Source: Ehrlichia ruminantium (GTDB lineage Bacteria > Pseudomonadota > Alphaproteobacteria > Rickettsiales > Anaplasmataceae). From it: DNA of 64,000 nt. Shown piece by piece: positions 11,619 to 20,351 of the stretch. Positions within the stretch are counted from its first letter, which is position 1; every line of letters begins with the position of its first letter. The DNA lies in contig NZ_CP033455.1 in assembly GCF_009728835.1 (NCBI RefSeq), positions 310,001-374,000 of the forward strand, read 5' to 3'. The translations under genes were made by a program, and so were the position numbers. Under the pieces are notes generated by a model. The model did no database searches and was not told where the DNA came from. It saw nothing but the letters and a program-made list of their open reading frames with translations.

Positions 11619-11960
11619 ATGAGCAGCTCGGTTTATCATTGGTTATCTCAGAGGATTACAGCGTTTGTAATGCTACCTTTTTCTGTATGGTTTTTTTATA
11701 AGTTTTTACGTTTTATTTCTGTAGTATGTAAGTCTGTTTCAGAACTTGATTTGACTTTTTTAAAATTAACAACTGTTGATTTAATTGCATCAATATGTTT
11801 TTTTGTGGTTGCTTTTTATCATGCAATATTAGGTTTACAAGTTATATTAGAAGATTATGTACAATCTTCTGTATTGAGGATCTCTGCGCTTGTGTTTATA
11901 AATGTGGTTGTCATTATTACTTTATTATTTTTGGTATTTGCTGTATTTAGTATAAGTTGA
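11619..11960 (+). CDS. sdhD: Succinate dehydrogenase membrane anchor subunit
   Basis: This 113-residue protein is the second membrane anchor of succinate dehydrogenase. It opens with SSVYHWLSQRITAF, the usual W-x-x-QR-x-T pattern for the start of helix one, has three predicted membrane helices, and carries FYHAILGLQVILEDYV at about residues 68-83, the conserved H-x-x-G-x-x-V-x-x-x-D-Y signature in which the histidine and tyrosine contact haem and quinone. A GGGGATTATA sequence just before the ATG serves as ribosome binding site. It is the second gene of a two-gene unit with sdhC. Confidence 0.92.
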   Translation: MSSSVYHWLSQRITAFVMLPFSVWFFYKFLRFISVVCKSVSELDLTFLKLTTVDLIASICFFVVAFYHAILGLQVILEDYVQSSVLRISALVFINVVVIITLLFLVFAVFSIS

Positions 11961-12068
11961 GTTTTGAGGTTTATTTATTAGTACTTAATATATTGTGTTT
12001 TTGTATGGTTATAAAAAGCTTAATAAGTAATTTTTATTTTTATTTGTTTATCATAAGGTTCTAATAGT

Positions 12069-12090
12069 AGAGCGTTTTGCGTGATGCTCT
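12069..12090 (+). terminator. Weak possible terminator hairpin after sdhD
   Basis: AGAGC at 12069-12073 can pair with GCTCT at 12086-12090 around a 12-nt loop, followed by TTTATTATATT. The stem is only five base pairs, so this is a tentative call. Confidence 0.25.
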
Positions 12091-12182
12091 TTATTATATT
12101 CCTTAATTTTAGCGCTTTTAGTATTAATTTCTTTTACCATTTAATGTATAATGTTTAATATGTTCTGTTATGTAGCTAAAGT

Positions 12183-13451
12183 ATGTTAAATAATTTTGGT
12201 AAAGCGATTGCTAGTGGTGCCAAAAATATAGTAAATGCACCCTTCAAAGGATTAGGTGTTTTACGAACAATATATCGAAATATGGGTATCCTTCCAATAT
12301 TGAGAAGACTACCTGACTTTGGAACTGTTCAACAAGTTACATGTAGAGCTCGAGTACCAGTTATACATAAGAATCAAGAATGTCGATATGTATCTAGTAA
12401 ATGTCATAGGTTTGGTTTAGAAATTCAAGGAAAATTTGTAGTATATAAGGGTAAAAGATATCCTATTACTCCATTATCAGGAAGTAATGGAGAACAAGTA
12501 TTAGATGTTAATGGTAATAAGTTATTCGCTATTAATACTGCAGGAACTAATAATTATTCAGATTTTGAAGGTAAGGTAGAGGAGAATAAGGTATTAGTTG
12601 TAGCTTATGATGGGAATAAATGTGTTGATCCAGTTCCAGGAAGAGGTAGTAGAAAAGTTGTAGCTGATTTTCAAACAACAGTTTATCCTTTTTCGTTTTC
12701 TATTGTAAATCATGAAACTAAAAAAACAGATTTCGTATTATCCTTGATAGTACTTCCTTTTAATGCGTGTGGTTTAGTAGTTGGATGTGCAGGTAGGTTA
12801 GTTGCTAGTGTTTTAAGTGCTGTAGCAAAATGTTGTAGTATTCCGGCTAAATATCTTGCGGATAAAATAGATAGAGATATTATACACACTAGTTCAGGAG
12901 TATTACAAAATAAATGGCGCCCTGTTGGTGCAATTGGTGCAGTTTTTGTGTGTATACTATCTGTTTTGGGAAATGTATTGTCTACTGTATCTTGCATTGT
13001 AAGAAATTCTGCGGATTTTAGTGAAGCTATTATTAGATCACCTAGTGCGATTATAAATGGTATACATAATGAAAATATGCAATGTTTACCTGTGAGGGCA
13101 GGATTAACGGCGATTGTTGATCCAGTTAAAAGATGTGTGTCTGATCTCAAAACATCAGGTGTAAATTTAGTTAAAACGTGTGCAGAAACTAAAGCTAGAT
13201 TATGTATGGATGGTGAATATTTAAGGCATCATATGGAAGGGAAATCTGGTTTTATACAGGAAAAAATATCGGGTAAAGATTTGCCACAACAGGAGACAAG
13301 AGGTAGTAAACAAAGAATTAGTCGTGCAGATTTGGAACAAGTGGCTGAAATTGGTAAAAGTTTAGCATCAGAGATAGCGTATGGAACACCACAAGATGTA
13401 AATGCTGCGTTAAGAAAACAAGAAGCTAAAGGTTCTAGTAAGGGTTTTTAG
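12183..13451 (+). CDS. Hypothetical protein with two hydrophobic segments
   Basis: I do not recognise this 422-residue protein. It has no signal peptide. The N-terminal third is basic and polar, with a region around GKFVVYKGKRYPIT near residue 90 that suggests small beta strands. Two long hydrophobic, Cys- and Val-rich segments lie at about residues 182-217 and 246-272, and the last 90 residues are charged, helical and free of hydrophobic stretches. It ends in a basic tail rich in K, Q, S and G. The basic, polar C-terminus would suit a type IV secretion substrate, but that is speculation. It stands alone between sdhD and the convergent thiD. The frame is long and its composition protein-like, so the gene is real. 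Confidence 0.8.
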   Translation: MLNNFGKAIASGAKNIVNAPFKGLGVLRTIYRNMGILPILRRLPDFGTVQQVTCRARVPVIHKNQECRYVSSKCHRFGLEIQGKFVVYKGKRYPITPLSGSNGEQVLDVNGNKLFAINTAGTNNYSDFEGKVEENKVLVVAYDGNKCVDPVPGRGSRKVVADFQTTVYPFSFSIVNHETKKTDFVLSLIVLPFNACGLVVGCAGRLVASVLSAVAKCCSIPAKYLADKIDRDIIHTSSGVLQNKWRPVGAIGAVFVCILSVLGNVLSTVSCIVRNSADFSEAIIRSPSAIINGIHNENMQCLPVRAGLTAIVDPVKRCVSDLKTSGVNLVKTCAETKARLCMDGEYLRHHMEGKSGFIQEKISGKDLPQQETRGSKQRISRADLEQVAEIGKSLASEIAYGTPQDVNAALRKQEAKGSSKGF

Positions 13452-13516
13452 GATTTATGTTTTTTGCTCAGTATTTAGAATAGTATCTTCTATTATGTGT
13501 TGAGTGTATAAGTGTT

Positions 13517-13539
13517 CACATATAGATTGGATCTATGTG
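13517..13539. terminator. Possible bidirectional terminator hairpin
   Basis: CACAT and AGAT on the left (with a 2-nt bulge) pair with ATCTATGTG on the right around a TGG loop, giving nine base pairs. A T-rich tract follows at 13542-13550. It lies between two convergent genes, the hypothetical gene ending at 13451 and thiD ending at 13640, where a shared terminator is expected. Confidence 0.45.
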
Positions 13540-13639
13540 CATATATTTTAATTTTCATATAATATGAAAGTAAACTTGAAATTACTAATATAGCTAGTAA
13601 TGAATGTAGGATGTGTATGTAATATGTCTATTAAAGTTA

Positions 13640-14449
13640 TTATGGAAGTGAGTTGTGTATAGTATTATAGTTATGAAATACTGGATTATTGCCTTTCCCT
13701 ATTTTTGGTATTATCCTTATGGTATTAAGAAGATACTTAATAGCCAGATCTATGCTATCTGGTATAGGGATTTTTTGTGATATAAAGCTTGCTATAGCTG
13801 AAGATAAAGTGCATCCTGTTCCATGTAGTTCATTTTGTGGTATTCTTTTGTGAGAAAAGTTGAATATTTCATTATCTTCTGTTAACAAAATATTATCTAT
13901 AGTTTCGTGATTTAGGTGTCCACCTTTAATTAAAACGGATTTTGTACCAAGTAATTTAAGAATTTTGCTTGCTTTTTTCATGCAGTTTTTATTTGAGATT
14001 TTTGTATTAGTAAGAACTTCTGCTTCTAGTATATTTGGTGTAATTACGGTTGCTTGTGGAATTATGTATTCTATAAAATGAAGAACTGCACTATCGTTCA
14101 TTAATTTAAAATTTGATGTTGATATCATTACTGGATCTACAATTATGGGAATATCTGATGGTAGTGATTTTGCTACTGCTGTTATTACTTCATGAGATTG
14201 TAGCATACCGATTTTTATTGCATCTATTGTCATATCAGATAATACAGCTTCTATTTGTCCTTTTATTATGTCTTGTGGTATATTGTGTACCTTATAAACT
14301 TGCATTGTGTTTTGAACAGTAACTGATGTAATGCAACTTGCAGCATAACATCCGAGAGATGATATTGTCTTAATATCTGCTTGAATACCTGCTCCGCCAC
14401 CAGAATCGGATCCAGCTATAGTCAGTACTTTTCCTTTATATTGATTCAT
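13640..14449 (-). CDS. thiD: Hydroxymethylpyrimidine/phosphomethylpyrimidine kinase
   Basis: ThiD phosphorylates HMP and HMP-phosphate to give HMP pyrophosphate for thiamine synthesis. The 269-residue protein has the ribokinase-fold signature TIAGSDSGGGAGIQAD at about residues 11-26, the substrate-pocket sequence SVTVQNT, DPVMIST near residue 107, and the catalytic anion-hole motif GTGCTLSSAIA near residue 211. All key elements are present and the length is normal. Its start lies 14 bp inside the end of hdaA, so the two are co-transcribed and probably translationally coupled. A separate ThiE partner is encoded at 35930-36976; its N-terminus looks like a decayed ThiD-type domain, so this gene is probably the only working ThiD in view. 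Confidence 0.95.
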   Translation of the reverse strand: MNQYKGKVLTIAGSDSGGGAGIQADIKTISSLGCYAASCITSVTVQNTMQVYKVHNIPQDIIKGQIEAVLSDMTIDAIKIGMLQSHEVITAVAKSLPSDIPIIVDPVMISTSNFKLMNDSAVLHFIEYIIPQATVITPNILEAEVLTNTKISNKNCMKKASKILKLLGTKSVLIKGGHLNHETIDNILLTEDNEIFNFSHKRIPQNELHGTGCTLSSAIASFISQKIPIPDSIDLAIKYLLNTIRIIPKIGKGNNPVFHNYNTIHNSLP

Positions 14450-15098
14450 GTTTTCCTATTATAGATTTTACAAATGGGATGGTTACTCCATTGTTATAGT
14501 ATGGTAATTCTCGGTATATGCATTTTACAATATTGCTTAGACTTTGGAAAGAACGTTCTGTATTATTAAGAATGTAGTTTATAACTTTGAGTTCTATATG
14601 CATTTGTTTGTCTACAAATAATTTTATTAGCATAATTTTTAGTAATTCTTCATCTGGATTTGCTAGTTTTGCATTCATGGTGTATAACATTCGAGATTTT
14701 AAATCCTTAATTTTATAGTTTAAAAATCTGGGGGCTATAGAAGAAGTCATCAGTAGTAGTTTTTTATTTTCTTTTATATAATTATAATAATGTAAAGCAG
14801 ATAATTCGTTGCTTATATTCTCTATGTTTTCAATTATAAAAGCATTACTACTTGATATTACATTTTCTATATCTTTTTCTGTATTTATTAGATTGTGATC
14901 AATAAAAATAGCATTTTTAAGTTTTTGCCATATGTGTGCAAGATGGGTTTTTCCTGAACCTGATTTTCCGTATAGGATAAAGGAAGTCCACTGTTGGTTC
15001 ATTAACATGTTATATGTTTCTTGATTTTTTTCTAGCAGTATATAGTCATGGTAGTTGTAGGAATAACTTTCCTCGAGATCAAATAGTGTTAGTTGCAT
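14436..15098 (-). CDS. hdaA: DnaA-related regulatory protein (Hda type)
   Basis: This 220-residue protein is a short DnaA homologue with the AAA+ domain but no DNA-binding domain IV. In alphaproteobacteria, HdaA binds the sliding clamp and stimulates ATP hydrolysis by DnaA after initiation. The start MQLTLFDL is a good clamp-binding motif (QL-x-LF). The Walker A motif GKSGSGKTH is at about residues 43-51, and a hydrophobic strand ending in NAFIIENIE near residue 88-96 takes the Walker B place. The downstream thiD overlaps it by 14 bp. Its 5' end, together with upstream DNA, has been copied several times into the region 15160-15700. An alternative is a generic DnaA-like ATPase, but the N-terminal clamp motif favours Hda. 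Confidence 0.82.
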   Translation of the reverse strand: MQLTLFDLEESYSYNYHDYILLEKNQETYNMLMNQQWTSFILYGKSGSGKTHLAHIWQKLKNAIFIDHNLINTEKDIENVISSSNAFIIENIENISNELSALHYYNYIKENKKLLLMTSSIAPRFLNYKIKDLKSRMLYTMNAKLANPDEELLKIMLIKLFVDKQMHIELKVINYILNNTERSFQSLSNIVKCIYRELPYYNNGVTIPFVKSIIGKHESI

Positions 15099-15700
15099 GT
15101 ATAAATTACCGTTTATGAGATTTATCCCTTGTATTATAAGTAATAATGAACAGTTTATAAATTAGCATATTATGTGTTTTTTGATTTTTCTCTAGAAGTA
15201 TGTAGTCATGATAGTGATAGTGGGAACTTTCCTCAAAATCAAATAGTGTTATTAATTACGTGTGTTAATTATCGTTATAGGATTTATCTTTTGTATTATG
15301 GATAATGTGAACAGTTTATAAATTAGCATGTTATGTGTTTCTTGATTTTTTTCTAGCAGTGTATAGTCATGATAGTTATAGGAATAACTTTCCTCGAGAT
15401 CAAATAGTGTTATTAATTACGTGTGTTAATTATCGTTATAGGATTTATCTTTTGTATTATGGGTAATGTGAACAGTTTATAAATTACCGTTTATGAGATT
15501 TATCCCTTGTATTATAAGTAATAATGAACAGTTTATAAATTAGCATGTTATGTGTTTCTTGATTTTTTTCTAGCAGTATGTAGTCATGATAGTAATAGTG
15601 GGAACTTTCCCCAAAATTAAATAGTGTTATTAATTACGTGTGTTAATTATCGTTATAGGATTTATCTTTTGTATTATGGATAATGTGAACAGTTTATCAG
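15002..15700. repeat. Tandem repeats derived from the hdaA 5' end
   Basis: A unit of about 160 bp that begins inside hdaA (anchor at 15002) and runs through its start codon into upstream DNA is repeated with anchors at 15162, 15323 and 15540. The third interval is 217 bp because an extra copy of the leader segment is inserted. The copies keep the sequence that encodes the first residues of HdaA (for example CCTCGAGATCAAATAGTG at about 15390) but lose the start codon and reading frame. They are therefore untranslated gene fragments. Confidence 0.85.
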
Positions 15701-16374
15701 TTAAAATGTTTTTTAATAGAGTGGATTTTGTTGATTATATTTTTATTTTGTGTTTTTGAGAATTATTTGTGTGGATAGTTAAAGAATATATTCGTCAAAT
15801 ATGGAGTTGATAAAAATAAAAATATTACTTCGTATATCATTGTTATTGAATAGGCTGTATCTCAAAATTATTTATTATAATCTTGTATCATAGATTGAGT
15901 TTTATTGAATGTTCTTGTTATCTATAATTATAAAGTACCATTGTAGGGGTTATTTTGAAGTGATTTCGTAGGGTTAATATGTTTACATAGATATGATGTT
16001 CATTTTGATTATCTTAATATGATAATTTACCATTCATTGTAGTATGATTGGCCTATACTAGATAAGAAATGATATTTTTATGTATTTGTAAATTTTTTTC
16101 TTCTAAGATTTATTGCGTCTAAGTAATATTATGTGAATTTTTAGGAATGAATTTCGTAAAATTTGGTTATTCAGCTCTGTGTAGGTGTAGTTTCTGAATG
16201 TATAAGGATTATATTATTGTAGTATGTTTATAGAATTTACTTGTGTATTACATCAGTTTATAAAAATACAGTTTTCTAATATCTAGGGTTTTTTATATAT
16301 TATGGTATTACTGTTCATTTTAAAAAGTCCTTTATTAGATTTATATTTGTTATTGCTACGAGACATAAAAGCTT
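15701..16374. other. Gene-free stretch
   Basis: About 670 bp of AT-rich DNA with no gene, RNA or repeat that I can support. Confidence 0.5.
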
Positions 16375-16840
16375 CTAATTCAATTTATATATAATAAATA
16401 ATACAAGTAATGCTACTGCAAAAGACAGTAATACTATTAAATCTTGTTCATTGATGTTATAATCAGTTCTTAGTAAGGAATTGAACACACTACATAATCT
16501 ACAAGGCGTTATGCTTTTAAATAATTCACTATAAGTAATTATATACTTTATGTAGTAAGAGTAACATATTGGATTCCTTATATTATTATGGTTAATTCAT
16601 CTCTTTAAATATACCAGAATATTTTCCTGCAATAAAAGCTCACAGTGTACCAAAAATTATTTAATATTTAACAAAAAAAAAAGTTAGTATTGCAGAAGTC
16701 ATAGCAATAATACAAAAAAACACAAGACACTGTGCTAAACTCAATATACATGGTGCAAAAAATCAATTTCCTTAAGCACTATTTTATGAATCCTACAATC
16801 AAGTAGTTTACTGGGAGTACTAAATAAAAGGCTATACTTT
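16375..16840 (-). pseudogene. Decayed membrane protein gene
   Basis: On the minus strand, a chain of protein-like pieces spread over two or three frames runs towards a TAG at 16375. The first piece reads AFYLVLPVNYLIVGFIK. The next includes ILSLAQCLVFFCIIAMTSA, followed by a T10 run that shifts the frame, then AFIAGKYSGIFKEMN. After a stop comes an uninterrupted 67-codon piece ending in DLIVLLSFAVALLVLFII. No usable ATG opens the last piece, although a GTG at 16488 would allow a 37-residue single-helix protein. The pattern is that of a transporter-like gene ruined by stops and frameshifts. The family is unknown. Confidence 0.4.
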
Positions 16841-16897
16841 TTTAAGGTATTAAGTAGTAAACGTATTTAATTATGTGGGTAAGATGTTATTGAATTT

Positions 16898-18019
16898 TTA
16901 ATCAATGTTACTATAGAACTTGCTATTCATATACTGATTTACAATTGATTTGATAAATACACCTGCTATAGCAGTTATAGGAATTGATAATAATATGCCT
17001 ATGAATCCAATTTGTGATCCACATATTATCATTCCAATAATTATCCAGATAGGATGTATGTCTATACGTTTTCCTATTAGGAATGGAGTGATAACATTTG
17101 ACTCAACTGTTTGTCCAATGATAAACATTACAATTACTATGCAACATATTGTCCAATTATTGAATTGGAGCATTGTTATAACACAACTTAGTACTGCACA
17201 GAAAATTGGCCCTATATATGGGATAAAAGTCATCATACCGGAAATAAGTCCTATGATGAAGAAATATTTTAAATTTATCACGCAAAGACATATGGTGTAA
17301 TATATAGCCATAATGAGACATACACTTAATTGACCCTTTATATATGCTGAAATTATGTGATCTATTTTTTCTGTATACTGCTTTATAGTGTTTTGATATT
17401 TTACAGGTATTAATGCTGTTGCTTGTTTTATGATAGATGGCCAGTTGGATAATATGTAAAATAAGAATATAAGAGTAATTAATATTGTAGAAACTATATA
17501 ACTGATATTTATGCTAGAATTTATTGCTCCAAGAAATATAGTATCTATATTCTTTAACCCAGTACTAAAGATACTCAGTAAAGATTTCATATTGTCGTAA
17601 TTTAATAAGCTTTCAAGTGATGATTCTGGTAATTTTATAGCTTTGACTATTTCTTCATATTCGCTAATGTTATATTTCTGTAGAAAAGGTGTTATGTTAT
17701 TTTTGCTGATTACTGGTATTTTTTCTGCCAAAAACTTTACTAATGATAAAAGTTGTGAGTATGCGAGTGGAATTAATATAACCAGGCAAGCTATAATGAT
17801 ATATAGTACAGATGTTAAGATAATTAGGACAGATAGTTGTCTTGGTAGTTTAAGCTTTTCTAGTTTATTGACAAGTGGATTTAAAAGATAGGCAACTATC
17901 ATGGCAGTGGAACACGGAACTAATACTGGTTCCATAATAAAACCTACTAGTAAAATTACAGCTATGGCTATACCATATGTTATATATTGATTAACTAACT
18001 TAGAAATGTGATCACTCAT
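16898..18019 (-). CDS. AI-2E family (PerM-like) permease
   Basis: This 373-residue integral membrane protein belongs to the AI-2E/PerM transporter family. It has about eight hydrophobic segments in the usual order: two near the N-terminus (IAIAVILLVGFI and VLIILTSVLYIII), a long hydrophilic middle at about 95-150, and a C-terminal bundle with FIPYIGPIFCAVLS and the family signature ESNVITPFLIGKRI followed by HPIWIIIGMII. Family members export small molecules or ions; the substrate cannot be read from the sequence. Upstream, 317 bp of gap DNA separate it from tRNA-Leu on the same strand. The role is unknown beyond the family. Confidence 0.88.
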   Translation of the reverse strand: MSDHISKLVNQYITYGIAIAVILLVGFIMEPVLVPCSTAMIVAYLLNPLVNKLEKLKLPRQLSVLIILTSVLYIIIACLVILIPLAYSQLLSLVKFLAEKIPVISKNNITPFLQKYNISEYEEIVKAIKLPESSLESLLNYDNMKSLLSIFSTGLKNIDTIFLGAINSSINISYIVSTILITLIFLFYILSNWPSIIKQATALIPVKYQNTIKQYTEKIDHIISAYIKGQLSVCLIMAIYYTICLCVINLKYFFIIGLISGMMTFIPYIGPIFCAVLSCVITMLQFNNWTICCIVIVMFIIGQTVESNVITPFLIGKRIDIHPIWIIIGMIICGSQIGFIGILLSIPITAIAGVFIKSIVNQYMNSKFYSNID

Positions 18020-18336
18020 TGGCTTAATTGTTTACACTAACGGTAATGGTATATTATTTTGATGCATTATGCTAGCTATTATATAAAAAAATTTCACTCT
18101 TTGTGTGATCTTTAACTTGCGATTGTAATCAAATAATCTTAAATCATTCTGACACTGTATGTTATAGCAGGTATTTACATTACTTTATTGTAGATGGACA
18201 TATTATATCAACTACTATTATACAAATCCCATACTTGCCATAAGGCCTATAAAATAACTAATGTACGGAAAAACAAATAACTCTCTAGCAAGTCAGGGAA
18301 AACATATATTATATAGTTAACTATACCTCTTAACTA
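18020..18336. other. Gap between the permease and tRNA-Leu
   Basis: About 317 bp of AT-rich DNA. It presumably carries the terminator of the rpsD-tRNA unit and the promoter of the permease gene, but I could not place either with confidence. Confidence 0.4.
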
Positions 18337-18422
18337 TGGTGCCCATGGGGAGAGTCGAACTCCCACAGCTATACAGCTAACGGATTTTAAGTCCGTCGCG
18401 TCTACCATTCCGCCACATGGGC
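18337..18422 (-). tRNA. tRNA-Leu (anticodon UAA)
   Basis: An 86-nt leucine tRNA with the acceptor GCCCATG/CATGGGC, a long variable arm and the anticodon stem-loop ACGGA-CTTAAAA-TCCGT, giving anticodon TAA. The 3' CCA is encoded in the DNA, unlike in the three other tRNAs of this window. It begins only 12 bp after the rpsD stop codon on the same strand, so it is probably transcribed with rpsD. Confidence 0.95.
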
Positions 18423-18434
18423 GTATAACTAACT

Positions 18435-19043
18435 CTACCTAGAATAAAACTCGATGACTAAGTTGACTTCCATATTTGCTGGATATGGTATTTCACAATA
18501 CTTAGGTACTCTTAGATATTTCACAGACTTTTCTTTTACATCAACTTCTAAGTAGTCAGGTACTTTTTGTTCTTGAGCGTCAATTGCTGCAAGTACTGCA
18601 GGAAGATTTGTTGCTTTTTCTCTAAGTTTAATAGTATCACCTGGTTTGACAGTATAGCTTGATATATTCACTACTTTTCCATTTACTAGTATATGTTTAT
18701 GCGATATTAATTGTCTTGCACAAAAGATAGTTGGTACTAACCCAGAACTGTATAAAACACTTGATAGCATAGATTCTAATAACCCAACAAAATTATCACC
18801 AGTATCACCTTTTTTCTTGTAAGCTTTTAAAAATATGTTACGCATTTGCTTACTGCTGATAGCATAATAGCACTTAAATTTCTTATGTGCTCCGAACTGC
18901 TTACCAAAGTCAGATGGCTTTTTATAACCCATGCTACCATGCTGACCAGGAGGATAATTTCTTGTGTTAAATGGATCCTTAGATCTACCCCATAAGTTTA
19001 CACCCAACCTACGACTTGCTCTATATTTTCTCTGTATTACCAT
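18435..19043 (-). CDS. rpsD: 30S ribosomal protein S4
   Basis: S4 is a primary 16S rRNA-binding protein that nucleates assembly of the 30S body. The 202-residue sequence is typical: [17 protein letters not shown] near the start, then [15 protein letters not shown], and the S4 RNA-binding domain from about residue 96 with [16 protein letters not shown] and PGDTIKLRE. It ends in [11 protein letters not shown]. The frame is open 15 codons further upstream, but the ATG at 19043 gives the conserved N-terminus. In bacteria with long operons S4 lies with rpsK, rpoA and others; here it is alone with tRNA-Leu(UAA) 12 bp downstream. Confidence 0.97.
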   Translation of the reverse strand: MVIQRKYRASRRLGVNLWGRSKDPFNTRNYPPGQHGSMGYKKPSDFGKQFGAHKKFKCYYAISSKQMRNIFLKAYKKKGDTGDNFVGLLESMLSSVLYSSGLVPTIFCARQLISHKHILVNGKVVNISSYTVKPGDTIKLREKATNLPAVLAAIDAQEQKVPDYLEVDVKEKSVKYLRVPKYCEIPYPANMEVNLVIEFYSR

Positions 19044-20095
19044 ACACCCTTTATTTAATAAAAAACCTAAAAATAGAATTAAAAGCACCTTGATGCTTTT
19101 AACAAATGCAAAACAAATATGCAGTTTAATAATACAAAACTACATGAGTTTTAGTATCATAACTTTATTAATACATGTCAATGTATTTTTATGCATTTAT
19201 CCTAGGATGACTGTAGTAGTATGTTAGCAATCTAAAATTGGGTTAGTAAAGGTAATATTTTGGTATGTTATGTGTCTAAATTAATAGGATATATTGTAAT
19301 TTGTAAGTGAGTTTTTGTTGAAAAATATATAATATTGATGTTATTCTTATATACACTAAAAATTTCTTCTCTGTCGGGTAGGATTAAAGCTATGTGTTTA
19401 GTAGAGTTTTGGTAAATTGTTTGAACTGTTAATAGACTTGTTTTTAAGAACTACTGGTATTTTTAATATTAACTTATTATAAAACTTTCAAAGTAAAATG
19501 TAAAATGAATGTAATAGGTAGTTTGTTTAGTAGTGTGAAAAATATTTATTGAATTGAAAGTGTTTAATAAAAAGATATTTATTCATTTAAAGTGATAGTG
19601 TACTTCCAGAGTATTGTACTCAAGAAATGGCGGGTCAAATGGTAGTAAAAAGAATTAAAATTACAAGAAGATATACTTGTAAATGTACTATTTTTCACTG
19701 CATTAAACCCTATGTGAATTTTATAAAATGATAGAATTTAAAATATTAGGTATTTTATCTTGATGTACATCCTTTAATTACAAAATTGGTTATAAATAGC
19801 GTATTGTCTACTTGTTGTAATATTTGGCTTTAAGTTATTTATCAGTGCTTATTTAATTGGGTTAATAATTTATTCTAAGAATCACTGTTTAGTATGTAGT
19901 TGTAGTAAGTGTTGTTAAACTATATGATAAATTTAATGTTTAAGAATTACTGATTATAATAAAAGATGTATTATTATGTGTTTAAAATATCTTAATTACA
20001 GGCTTGAGGAATTTATAATGTTTTGTGTGCATTTTAGTGTATATGCTTTAATATGTATATTGAATTTTTTTGAATTAATATAAATGGGTTTTGTT
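19044..20095. other. Gene-free stretch between rpsD and iscX
   Basis: About 1 kb of AT-rich DNA between divergent genes. A 34-codon frame at 19627-19731 (plus strand) contains a basic stretch, KRIKITRRY, and is the only protein-like spot. It has no clear ribosome binding site and I recognise nothing in it. Confidence 0.5.
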
Positions 20096-20293
20096 ATGAA
20101 ATGGACTGATATTGAAAGTATAGCTATTTCTTTAGAAGAAAATTATCCAGCACAAGATATATTTTATACTAGATTTACAGACTTGCGGTTAATGGTGTTA
20201 AAACTACCTGGGTTTAATGATGATGATCGTGGGTGTAATGAAAAAATCCTTGAGTCAATACAATTAGCTTGGAATGAAGAACGTAATAAATAA
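20096..20293 (+). CDS. iscX: IscX (YfhJ) iron-sulfur assembly accessory protein
   Basis: A 65-residue acidic protein matching IscX, which binds iron and the cysteine desulfurase IscS and adjusts the rate of Fe-S cluster assembly. The signature is clear: MKWTDIESIAISL at the N-terminus, NYPAQDIFYTRFTDL, then LPGFNDD and a C-terminal IQLAWNEER. An in-frame ATG four codons upstream at 20084 is possible, but the start at 20096 gives the usual MKWTD start. IscX genes usually end the isc operon; here it stands alone, convergent with the PAS-domain gene downstream. With bolA at the window start it is a second Fe-S related gene. Confidence 0.92.
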   Translation: MKWTDIESIAISLEENYPAQDIFYTRFTDLRLMVLKLPGFNDDDRGCNEKILESIQLAWNEERNK

Positions 20294-20351
20294 TGTGTTC
20301 GCTATCGTTATTGTTTGATACTGTATGGTTATGTGTTGATTATTTGAAGCT

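Noticed and set aside
12710-13150. 146-codon open frame on the minus strand inside the 422-residue hypothetical gene
   Set aside because: It lies fully antisense to a longer frame with better gene character and has no ribosome binding site; it is a shadow of the plus-strand gene.
19627-19731. 34-codon basic frame starting with ATGGCGGG
   Set aside because: Slightly protein-like but too short, with no clear ribosome binding site and no recognisable match.
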